Shown piece after piece: positions 1 to 6,759 of a stretch of 12,931 nt of DNA (position 1 is its first letter; each line of letters begins with the position of its first letter). Source of the DNA: an uncultured Terriglobus sp. Lineage in GTDB: Bacteria > Acidobacteriota > Terriglobia > Terriglobales > Acidobacteriaceae. The translations under genes were made by a program, and so were the position numbers. The DNA lies in NCBI GenBank assembly GCA_937859825.1, contig CALMAP010000178.1, positions 938-13,868 of the forward strand, written 5' to 3'. Under the pieces are notes generated by a model. That model was not told where the DNA came from. It saw only the letters and a list, made by a program, of their open reading frames with translations, and made no database searches.

Positions 1-1
1 G

Positions 2-2170
2 TTCCGTACCAGCTCCGCTGATGCCTCACAGCAGCGGTCTGTACGCGAATCGTTTGCACAGTCTGTCTTGGCGGGTTTTCATGTCGAGGCAGAGGGCCCG
101 GATGGGACGGTGCTGCTGGACGTCACCGACTTTGCGTTGCATGATGCGTTCCGCGTGAGCGAGTCCATGCAGCGCGAGGGCCAGGGTGTCTACAAAGTCG
201 ATGCGGCTCGTTCGACGGTGGCGCTTGATAACACAAAAGTATTCCCGAAGAACACCGAGATCGAAGCCGAGCTGACCTTTGCCACGGAGGATGCCGGTAA
301 GGCACGTTTCGTGCGAGACATCTCACCTGACCCTCGGGCGATGACGGTGAATGAGCGGCAGTCGTTTGTAGAACTGCCCGGGCCTGGATTTACGCCTCGC
401 AGCTTCTCGCCGCGCGCTGGCTACTTCCCGGAGAGCTTCCGCGATTACGACGCGCCGCTGGGTAGCCCGCTGGCACAGCAGTTCATCCTGCGGCACAGGC
501 TGATCAAGCGCGATGCCAGCTGTAAGTCAAAATGCGAGGCGCTGGCGCCCATCCAGTACTATGTGGACCGCGGCGCGCCGGAGCCCATCCGCTCGGCACT
601 CGTCGAGGGCGCACGTTGGTGGGACCAGGCGTTTCAGGCGGCGGGATGGGCCACGGGGACCTTTAAGGTAGATGTGCTGCCTGCGGACGCCGACCCGATG
701 GATGTCCGCTACAACATCATTCAGTGGGTGCATCGCTACACCCGCGGCTGGAGCTATGGCGCGGCTATCGCCGATCCGCGTACGGGCGAGATCCTGAAGG
801 GCAATGTCACGCTGGGTTCGCTGCGTGGACGGCAGGATTATCTGATCGCCGAAGCGCTTCTGAGCCCCTACGTGGCCGGTAAGACGATCAAGCCGGAGAA
901 CGACCCGATGCTCCGCATGGTGCTGCAGCGCATCCGCCAACTCAGCGCGCATGAGACGGGGCACACCCTCGGACTTGCACATAACTTTGCAGCCTCCTCC
1001 TTCCCGCACGATTCCGACACGACCGTCTCCGTGATGGACTACCCGCATCCCTGGGTGACGCTGGACAAGGACGGCGCGCCGGACCTGAGTCACGCCTATC
1101 CGGTCAACATCGGCGTGTGGGACAAGGTGGCGATCAATTACGGGTATCGCGAGTTTGATCGGAGTAGCAAGCCAGTGGAAGATCCAGCGGCGCTTGAAAC
1201 CATCCTGCGTGAGAGCGAAAAGAGCGGGCTGGTCTTCATCACGGACGAAGACGCACGGCCGCTGGGATCGGCGCAGCCGCATGCGCACCTGTGGGACAAC
1301 GGTACCGACCCAGTGAACGAGTTGGAACGTGTGCTTCAGGTGCGTGAGGCTGCCCTGAAGCGTTTTGGTGAAAACGCGATCAAGCCGGGTGCGCCGATGG
1401 CACAGTTGCAGGACACGCTGGTGCCGCTCTATCTGTTTCACCGCTACCAGACGGAAGCGGCGATTAAGGAGATTGGCGGCCTGGACTACCGTTACAGCCT
1501 GCGCGGCGACGGCCAGATGGAGCCGAAGATCGTCTCCAACCCGGACCAGAAAAAGGCGCTTGCTGTCGTGTTGAAGACTCTCAGTCCGCAGGCGCTCACG
1601 CTGCCGGAGTCGCTGTTACGCATCCTGCCTCCGCGTCCGCCGGGGTTGCCGCATACGCAGGAGTCATTTCCGTCGCACACCGGTCTCACGTTCGACCCAC
1701 TGGCAGCGGCGGAATCAGCCGCAGACCTGACGCTGGGCGTGCTGTTCGATCCGGCGCGGGCTTCGCGCATGCTGCAGTACCACATGCGTGTGCCTCCTTC
1801 GTCACCTTCACTGCGCGAGATGCTGGAGGCAGTCAGCAATGCAGTAGCGGAGCGGCCCGAGGGCGGACACACCATGTCCAGCGAGGTGGAGCGTGCCGTC
1901 GAAGTTCGTGCCCTGGAAGGCATGTTCACTCTGGCGGCAAACCCGGCGGCAAGCTCACAGGCAAGGGCCATCGCCCGATCACATCTCATGAACCTTCTGG
2001 GGAGATGGACAACTGAGGCGAAACCGAGTGATTCCGCGGAAGCAATCCACCGGGCAGCCATGATCGCGCGCCTGCAGGAGTTTGAAAAGAACCCAGACAA
2101 GTTCGTGCCTGTGAAGCCGGTGGATGCGCCTCCAGGCATGCCTATCGGTGATGACGAGGATATCTACTAG
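2..2170 (+). CDS. Secreted zinc metalloprotease, DUF5117/Met-zincin family (5' partial)
   Basis: The frame is open from base 2, so the gene begins upstream; a TTG at 68 is not a credible start because the conserved DUF5117-like sequence continues before it (RESFAQSVLAGFHVEAEG). The visible part is 722 residues. At residues 317-327 (bases 950-982) lies HETGHTLGLAH followed by N, the extended HExxHxxGxxH zinc site of metzincins; the Glu is the expected catalytic base. About 25 residues later SVMDYPHP looks like the Met-turn. Family knowledge: these exported proteins of roughly 800-900 residues have a signal peptide, DUF5118, DUF5117 and a C-terminal Met-zincin (former DUF4953) domain. The signal peptide, DUF5118 and part of DUF5117 are therefore missing here only because of the window edge. 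The substrate is unknown; proteolysis in the periplasm or outside the cell is inferred. The gene ends in TAG facing the PIG-L gene. Confidence 0.88.
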   Translation, partial: FRTSSADASQQRSVRESFAQSVLAGFHVEAEGPDGTVLLDVTDFALHDAFRVSESMQREGQGVYKVDAARSTVALDNTKVFPKNTEIEAELTFATEDAGKARFVRDISPDPRAMTVNERQSFVELPGPGFTPRSFSPRAGYFPESFRDYDAPLGSPLAQQFILRHRLIKRDASCKSKCEALAPIQYYVDRGAPEPIRSALVEGARWWDQAFQAAGWATGTFKVDVLPADADPMDVRYNIIQWVHRYTRGWSYGAAIADPRTGEILKGNVTLGSLRGRQDYLIAEALLSPYVAGKTIKPENDPMLRMVLQRIRQLSAHETGHTLGLAHNFAASSFPHDSDTTVSVMDYPHPWVTLDKDGAPDLSHAYPVNIGVWDKVAINYGYREFDRSSKPVEDPAALETILRESEKSGLVFITDEDARPLGSAQPHAHLWDNGTDPVNELERVLQVREAALKRFGENAIKPGAPMAQLQDTLVPLYLFHRYQTEAAIKEIGGLDYRYSLRGDGQMEPKIVSNPDQKKALAVVLKTLSPQALTLPESLLRILPPRPPGLPHTQESFPSHTGLTFDPLAAAESAADLTLGVLFDPARASRMLQYHMRVPPSSPSLREMLEAVSNAVAERPEGGHTMSSEVERAVEVRALEGMFTLAANPAASSQARAIARSHLMNLLGRWTTEAKPSDSAEAIHRAAMIARLQEFEKNPDKFVPVKPVDAPPGMPIGDDEDIY

Positions 2171-2243
2171 GTTTCTGCTGCAGGCTCATCCTGTAGAAGG
2201 AGGGAGCAGTAGCCTTCAGGTTCCTGAAAAGACGCATACAGAA

Positions 2244-2283
2244 AAGCTTCGAGCCCTTGGAACGCATCCGGGTGCTCAAGCTT
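2244..2283. terminator. Bulged hairpin between convergent genes, probable terminator
   Basis: AAGCTT-c-GAGC-CC (2244-2256) pairs with GGG-t-GCTC-AAGCTT (2270-2283). This gives about 12-13 base pairs with two single-base bulges and a 13-base loop. It lies 73 bases after the protease stop and 38 bases beyond the deacetylase stop. On the - strand the stem runs into a short T-rich stretch (TTTTC), so termination of the deacetylase transcript is the more likely role. A classical long U tract is absent on the + side. Confidence 0.5.
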
Positions 2284-2325
2284 CTAGGCATAGCTCTTTC
2301 TCAGAGCTGAGAGAAGATGGCCTAG
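2284..2325. terminator. Two-level hairpin overlapping the deacetylase stop codon
   Basis: CTAGGC (2284-2289) pairs exactly with GCCTAG (2320-2325). Inside it AGCTCT (2292-2297) pairs exactly with AGAGCT (2303-2308) across a TTCTC loop. The outer right arm contains the TAG stop of the - strand deacetylase gene (2322-2324). The structure abuts the preceding hairpin, so the two could stack as a bidirectional terminator or a 3'-end mRNA stabiliser. No U tract follows it. Confidence 0.4.
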
Positions 2326-5204
2326 TGCTGCAATTCCGGGTTCTTGCCAAGACTTAGCAGGTTGGCCATGATGCGATAACTTCCCGGCACGCCTTCCGGC
2401 ATCTCACGGAAGAACGCGTAGGCGAGATAGACGTAATATCCCTTGCCATATTGCGCGTAAACCAATCCGCCCGTCTGCGGGTCCTGTCCCGCGTCGTGCA
2501 CCTCGGTAAGTGCCGTGTAGTGGGAATCGAATGTGCGCAGAAAACCATGCCCGCGTTCTTCGACCCAGTTATCGAAATCCTCAGGGCCAATCTTGTTCGG
2601 CCAGGTAAGTGCCGGATCGTTCGGCTTCAGGATCGTTACCTTCGCAGTCTCCTCGACGACCTTTTCGGCGTCGCCCGGCACACTCAAGGGGTAAGGTCCG
2701 TAGTTGCGGTCGTACTCCGGAGTTTGATACTGGGTCACGATCACGCCCCCGTTGTGGACATATTCCAGCAGGCGATTGTTGAACGTGCGCAGCTCAGGCC
2801 GCGCGGCATACGTGCGAATTCCCAGCACAATGGCGTCGTAGGCGCTCAGGTCGGCACCGGCAATGTCCGTCGCAGTCAACTGGGTTACGTGAATGCCGAG
2901 GTTCTGCAGGGATTGCGGAACATCATCGCCGCTTCCCATGATGTAAGCGACGTGAAGAGCGGGTGCGGTCTTCACGTCCACGCCGGTGGCGCGGTATCCG
3001 GCGGGTGCGTACTGCGGGTAAGGACGGATGCCGGGATACCCGATGGTCGTGAACCCCTGCGTGTACTGCTTGCCAGCATACGTAGCCACGGCGGCTATGT
3101 TGTATTGCTTCGCCTGCACGCCACGCGGGTCCACCTCGAAGTGCAGATTCACATCTTCGTTGTCGCGTTGCAAATGGAATGAAGCCGATGCTGGCTTGGC
3201 GGACCAACCACTCGGCAGCTTCAGCGTGACCTCACCGGAGGCGGGACCTTTCACACTACTGTGTACAGTCACATCGAGCGGCAGGGTGGTTGCCGCCAGC
3301 GGCATGACGCCAGCAGGAGGTGACACCCGCACCGAGATGGCTGGCGCAATCAATAGCGGGTTCAGCACCACGCCGCTGCCGTTCTCCCGGCGCGCTGTTT
3401 GCACAACTCCACGGAGTGTCACCGGTAAGCCCGCATACGTGTAGGTGATCTCTGCCGAAAGAGGATACGGCATGGTGGGTAAAGTCAGGTACTTCGCATC
3501 GTGAATGTCATAGTAGCTTTGCTCGAGTGTGGGCCGCGAAAAGTAAGGCCCGGTAATTGGTGCCTCCTGCGGCACGGTGGCCGATAGCAGGACGTCTGCA
3601 CCTTCACCAGCAGCCAGCGTCTGCAGCGAGGCCGACTGCTCGGTGAACTTCCAATCGCCCGGGGTGTCTGCCAGCAGCTTCACGGAACGGACCTGCACCG
3701 GTTGTGTCCCCTGGTCGGCCACATGAATGTTGACGGCAAAAGCCTGGCCCGCGATAACCGTGGCCGAAGCCGCGGCACTTCCGGCTGCTGCGCTCGCCGC
3801 GTCTGTGGGGCCAAAGGGACCGTTGCGGCCTGCCGCAGCGCCCTGCGGCTGCACGATTGCCAGCAGCACAAGACCCAGTGCCTGGTTCAGCGCCAGTTCA
3901 AACTGCTGCTGCTTCAATTCCAGTTCGTGCAGCGCGTTGTAATGCGCGTCGTCGACATGTCCAGAACCCCACTGTGTCATGAGTGCCCGAGTAAGTTGCA
4001 GGCCCCTTGCCAGCGCAGGAGCACTCTTTGTGGGGTCGTCCGCGTTGTAAGCCTTCGTCGCTGCATCCACCTCTCCGGCGATAGCCTGCAGCTTCGTGCG
4101 TGCGTCGGCTGCCTGATCGTCTTGAAGATAGCCGGCGATCCCAGGCAGTGATGTGTCGATATCGGCGAAGAAGCTGTCTTCATGCCGCGGCAGTTCGCCG
4201 TTCGCAACGCGGGATGCATACAGGTGGTACGGCGAGCTCACCTGACCTGCCGGCGGATACCCGGTTCCACCGTTCTGTGACTTCTGCTCGTTCAGACCTT
4301 CGCGCGCAAGCTGAAAGTAGCTTTCTCCAAAGAGCGGATTGTACGTGCCTTCCGGAACGGTGACGGTCGCCGTGGGTACGGAGTGCATCACCTCACCCGT
4401 GACGTAGTTTTTAAAGAGCACCGGCTCCCACTTACCAGTCGCGTAGTCGAAGATGCCTTTATCGGTGACGCGCGCAAATGGCACACGGGCATAGACCTTC
4501 AGCGGTGCCCACGGTCGTAGACCCTCCTTCAGCTGCTCGGGAAACATCTTCGGATCGGCAGCGGCCTTGAAGACCTCCTGCGCCATGACTCCTGAGGTCT
4601 GATGGTGTCCGTGACCATCGGAGACATACCCGGCAAAGACGCTCGTAATGATCATGGGCCGAACTGTCCGCACCACGCGAACGACATCGGCGAGTACGCG
4701 GTCGTGTCCCCACTGCCCAAGCGCCTCTTCCAGCGTTTTGGAAAAGCCAAAGTCAGCGACACGCGTGTAATAAAGATGATCACCGTAGTAATGGTTGGCG
4801 GCCAAATGTTCCTGCGTACGCAGGATGCCGAGTGAATCCCAGAAGTCGCCGGTCATCACGTTCTGGCCGCCCTCACCGCGGTTGAGCGCCAACAGGGAAA
4901 CGTCGGCACCTACGGCACGGCTCTCATAGGTCAACATGCCGCCATCCTCATCGTCAGGATGCGCGTTGATCTGAATCAGGCTGGCGCGTGTGTGCAGCTT
5001 GCGCAGAGTCTGGTCCAGGCCGGAAGCTCCGCGATCCACTGGCAATGCGTAGGCATAGGCGTCCTGCTGCTGACGCAATGCAGGCGGCCCCGTGACCTGT
5101 GCGGGCGCAACGCCGCACACGGCGACCAAAGCCAGCGACGCACAAACGCGCTTGAATCGAAGGAGAGAAAGACTTTCTAAGCGACTCTGGGCATACAGCA
5201 GCAT
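2322..5204 (-). CDS. Exported PIG-L (LmbE-like) deacetylase with C-terminal GATase-like domain
   Basis: This 960-residue protein has a signal peptide: RFKR, then a hydrophobic stretch to about residue 33, with likely cleavage after APA (33-35). The catalytic N-domain carries AHPDDE at 81-86 and DGHGHH at 196-201. By analogy with MshB and LmbE, His82, Asp85 and a His of the second motif bind zinc and Asp84 is the base. Such enzymes remove acyl groups from N-acetylated sugars. An Ala-rich linker (about 445-480) leads to beta-rich NEW3/Ig-like sequence (about 480-740). Residues 746-960 resemble a class I glutamine amidotransferase or ThuA fold (VLGIRTYAARPE, GGVIVTQYQTPEY, GKGYYVYLAYAF) but contain no cysteine, so a binding role is more likely than catalysis. 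The start is fixed by a good Shine-Dalgarno sequence. The gene is divergent from the ROK gene. The substrate is not identifiable; a glycan or glycoconjugate is inferred. Confidence 0.87.
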   Translation of the reverse strand: MLLYAQSRLESLSLLRFKRVCASLALVAVCGVAPAQVTGPPALRQQQDAYAYALPVDRGASGLDQTLRKLHTRASLIQINAHPDDEDGGMLTYESRAVGADVSLLALNRGEGGQNVMTGDFWDSLGILRTQEHLAANHYYGDHLYYTRVADFGFSKTLEEALGQWGHDRVLADVVRVVRTVRPMIITSVFAGYVSDGHGHHQTSGVMAQEVFKAAADPKMFPEQLKEGLRPWAPLKVYARVPFARVTDKGIFDYATGKWEPVLFKNYVTGEVMHSVPTATVTVPEGTYNPLFGESYFQLAREGLNEQKSQNGGTGYPPAGQVSSPYHLYASRVANGELPRHEDSFFADIDTSLPGIAGYLQDDQAADARTKLQAIAGEVDAATKAYNADDPTKSAPALARGLQLTRALMTQWGSGHVDDAHYNALHELELKQQQFELALNQALGLVLLAIVQPQGAAAGRNGPFGPTDAASAAAGSAAASATVIAGQAFAVNIHVADQGTQPVQVRSVKLLADTPGDWKFTEQSASLQTLAAGEGADVLLSATVPQEAPITGPYFSRPTLEQSYYDIHDAKYLTLPTMPYPLSAEITYTYAGLPVTLRGVVQTARRENGSGVVLNPLLIAPAISVRVSPPAGVMPLAATTLPLDVTVHSSVKGPASGEVTLKLPSGWSAKPASASFHLQRDNEDVNLHFEVDPRGVQAKQYNIAAVATYAGKQYTQGFTTIGYPGIRPYPQYAPAGYRATGVDVKTAPALHVAYIMGSGDDVPQSLQNLGIHVTQLTATDIAGADLSAYDAIVLGIRTYAARPELRTFNNRLLEYVHNGGVIVTQYQTPEYDRNYGPYPLSVPGDAEKVVEETAKVTILKPNDPALTWPNKIGPEDFDNWVEERGHGFLRTFDSHYTALTEVHDAGQDPQTGGLVYAQYGKGYYVYLAYAFFREMPEGVPGSYRIMANLLSLGKNPELQH

Positions 5205-5210
5205 CTTTAT

Positions 5211-5217
5211 CCACCTC
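5211..5217 (-). promoter_or_regulatory. Shine-Dalgarno of the PIG-L deacetylase
   Basis: Read on the - strand, GAGGTGG stands before the ATG at 5204 with a spacer of about six to seven bases (GAGGTG, then gataaag). This supports the ATG at 5204 despite the rather long n-region it gives the signal peptide. Confidence 0.75.
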
Positions 5218-5268
5218 GTGGAGAAACGCGGCGCAAAGTCCGCCAGCGCGTCTGCGGCAACAACCTGC

Positions 5269-5298
5269 AGTATCCAGACTCTACTTCATTTGTGTTCA
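5269..5298 (-). promoter_or_regulatory. Weak candidate sigma70 promoter for the PIG-L gene
   Basis: On the - strand TGAACA (5298-5293) and GATACT (5274-5269) each match four of six consensus positions and are separated by 18 bases. A start near 5262 would leave a leader of about 58 bases before the ATG. It is the best candidate I see in the divergent region, but it is weak. Confidence 0.25.
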
Positions 5299-5366
5299 CC
5301 AGGACACCAGAAAGGGCCCATATGTCAGACCCACAGCTTTGTAGCGCAGCGCGTGTAACGATTTTC

Positions 5367-5394
5367 TTTCGAGTTTCTCCACAATGCGTATAAA
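5367..5394 (+). promoter_or_regulatory. Candidate promoter of the ROK gene with a very short leader
   Basis: TATAAA (5389-5394) is a good -10 hexamer, with TTTCGA (5367-5372) 16 bases upstream as a poor -35. Transcription would start near 5401, only about five bases before the ATG at 5406. No Shine-Dalgarno sequence lies before that ATG, which fits a near-leaderless mRNA. The rest of the 201-base divergent gap shows no clear inverted repeat that could be called an operator. Confidence 0.4.
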
Positions 5395-5405
5395 CTCGGC
5401 TGCAC

Positions 5406-6668
5406 ATGGCTCCCCGTTTGTTGAAACCGCGCCGAAGGACCACGGCAAAGGCTGTTTCGCCTGCCCGCGCGTCACAACGTGCGATTGAAGCAGCGCGGCC
5501 GGCCCACCTGCGGCAGGCCAACTGCCGGATGCTGCTGGGACTGCTGCGCAAAACGGATCCGTGTTCGAGGGCAGACCTCGTGCGCAGCTCCGGTCTTTCG
5601 GCCACAACGGTCTCCGTTGCGGTGGCGCAGCTTGTGTCCATGGGTCTTGTGGAAGATCTGGGCGATGGGGAATCGTCCGGCGGCAGGCCGCCCGGACTGC
5701 TGCGGTTCAACGCCGCCCATGGATTGGTAGCTGCTGCGGATGTTGGTGGAACACGGCTGCGCATGATGTTGGCGGACCTGAATGGCCGCCCGATCAGCCA
5801 GTGGGCCACGCACCTGGTGGAGCGGCAGAAGACTCCCCGCGCTATCGTTGCGCTCATGCAGACGGGGCTGCGTGAGATGACGCGGCAGGCTGCCGTGACC
5901 GACCGCATTCTGCACATTGCAGTGGGCGCGCCCGGCATTACCGATGTGCACCACGGCGTTGTGGCGGCCGCGCCGAACCTGCAGGGCTGGACCGACTTCC
6001 CGCTGCAGGCACTGGTGGAGCGCGAGACGCGCATCCGGGCAACCGTGGAAAACGACGTAAACCTGGCGGCGCTCGGGGAACATGCGCGTGGCGCAGCGCA
6101 AGGTGTGGATGACTTTATCTTTGTCGCCCTCGGCACCGGTGTGGGCGCGGGTATTTTTATGAAAGGCGTGCTGCACCACGGGGCGGACTACTCCGCCGGC
6201 GAGATCGGTTATCTACCAGTGAGCGGTATGCCTCGCGAAGATGTTCGCCTGGAGGAGACTGGCCAGCTTGAGCGCGTTATTGGCGGCGCAGGCATCGAGG
6301 CCATGTGGCAGAAAACACTCCGGCGTGACCGTCGCACCGCCAACCAGAGTTTGCTGGAACTACGGGCAACACAGGTTCTGGATCTTGCCGATGAGGGCCA
6401 TGCGCTCGCGCTGGAAGTGGTCACCGCCACGGCACGCATTCTTGCGGATGCCATTGGCACAATTGCGTTGCTCTTGAATCCGCGCATGGTGGTGCTTGGC
6501 GGCGGCGTCGGCGCGCACAAGGCGCTATGCCGTGCCACCGAGACTTTCCTGCGACAGAACCAGTTCGCGCAGCCGGAGTTGCGAACGTCCACACTCGGCA
6601 CTGAAGCGCAGTTGTTCGGCGCGGTTTCGCTCGCCCTTTCCGCCGCGGAGGCGGACCTGCTCTGTTGA
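5406..6668 (+). CDS. ROK-family transcriptional regulator lacking the zinc site
   Basis: The protein has 420 residues, the usual size for ROK repressors such as NagC, Mlc or XylR. A basic N-terminal tail is followed by a winged helix (about 35-95: SRADLVRSSGLSATTVSVAV, then the wing SSGGRPPGLL). The ROK sugar-kinase fold follows: DVGGT at 112-116 (phosphate loop), END with Asp217 (the catalytic-base position in ROK kinases), GTGVGAG, and GEIGY ending at Tyr269. In canonical members that Tyr is the zinc-binding His and is followed by a CxCGxxGCxE motif. Here residues 270-290 contain no cysteine, so structural zinc is presumably absent. Met1 at 5406 is the only early start, because an in-frame stop (TAA, 5391-5393) lies just upstream. 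It probably binds a sugar or sugar phosphate and controls the downstream receptor, the divergent deacetylase, or both (inference). Confidence 0.88.
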   Translation: MAPRLLKPRRRTTAKAVSPARASQRAIEAARPAHLRQANCRMLLGLLRKTDPCSRADLVRSSGLSATTVSVAVAQLVSMGLVEDLGDGESSGGRPPGLLRFNAAHGLVAAADVGGTRLRMMLADLNGRPISQWATHLVERQKTPRAIVALMQTGLREMTRQAAVTDRILHIAVGAPGITDVHHGVVAAAPNLQGWTDFPLQALVERETRIRATVENDVNLAALGEHARGAAQGVDDFIFVALGTGVGAGIFMKGVLHHGADYSAGEIGYLPVSGMPREDVRLEETGQLERVIGGAGIEAMWQKTLRRDRRTANQSLLELRATQVLDLADEGHALALEVVTATARILADAIGTIALLLNPRMVVLGGGVGAHKALCRATETFLRQNQFAQPELRTSTLGTEAQLFGAVSLALSAAEADLLC

Positions 6669-6747
6669 CCGCTCGGCCTGTTCTTTCTCTCTACCCAGGG
6701 GACCTTTCAGAACGACTTCCCGCAAGCACCCAAGCTGCTTACTTTTC

Positions 6748-6752
6748 AGGAG
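6748..6752 (+). promoter_or_regulatory. Shine-Dalgarno of the TonB-dependent receptor
   Basis: AGGAG lies seven bases before the ATG at 6760. That Met is also followed at once by a good signal peptide. Together these set the receptor start and reject the in-frame extension back to 6496. The 91-base gap after the ROK stop shows no convincing promoter or terminator. Confidence 0.8.
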
Positions 6753-6759
6753 ATCACCG

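Noticed and set aside
527..1441. 304-residue frame on the - strand across the protease
   Set aside because: It is antisense to the metalloprotease catalytic domain, with no motif and biased composition.
2124..2357. 77-residue + frame through the convergent gap
   Set aside because: It starts inside the protease and ends inside the deacetylase, with no start signal and no similarity; the hairpins explain the region better.
5207..6136. 309-residue frame on the - strand across the ROK gene
   Set aside because: It is antisense to a clearly conserved gene; composition is Arg/Ser/Cys-rich as in GC-rich shadow frames, and no motif is recognisable.
6665..6693. TTGACC as a -35 box for a separate receptor promoter
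   Set aside because: The hexamer matches five of six bases, but no acceptable -10 lies 16-18 bases downstream (TCTCTA is poor), so I do not call a promoter.
6496..6759. Upstream extension of the receptor frame, overlapping the ROK gene by 173 bases
   Set aside because: The extension is Arg/Ser-rich, out of frame with the well-conserved ROK C-terminus, and is followed by a real start with a Shine-Dalgarno sequence and a signal peptide at 6760.
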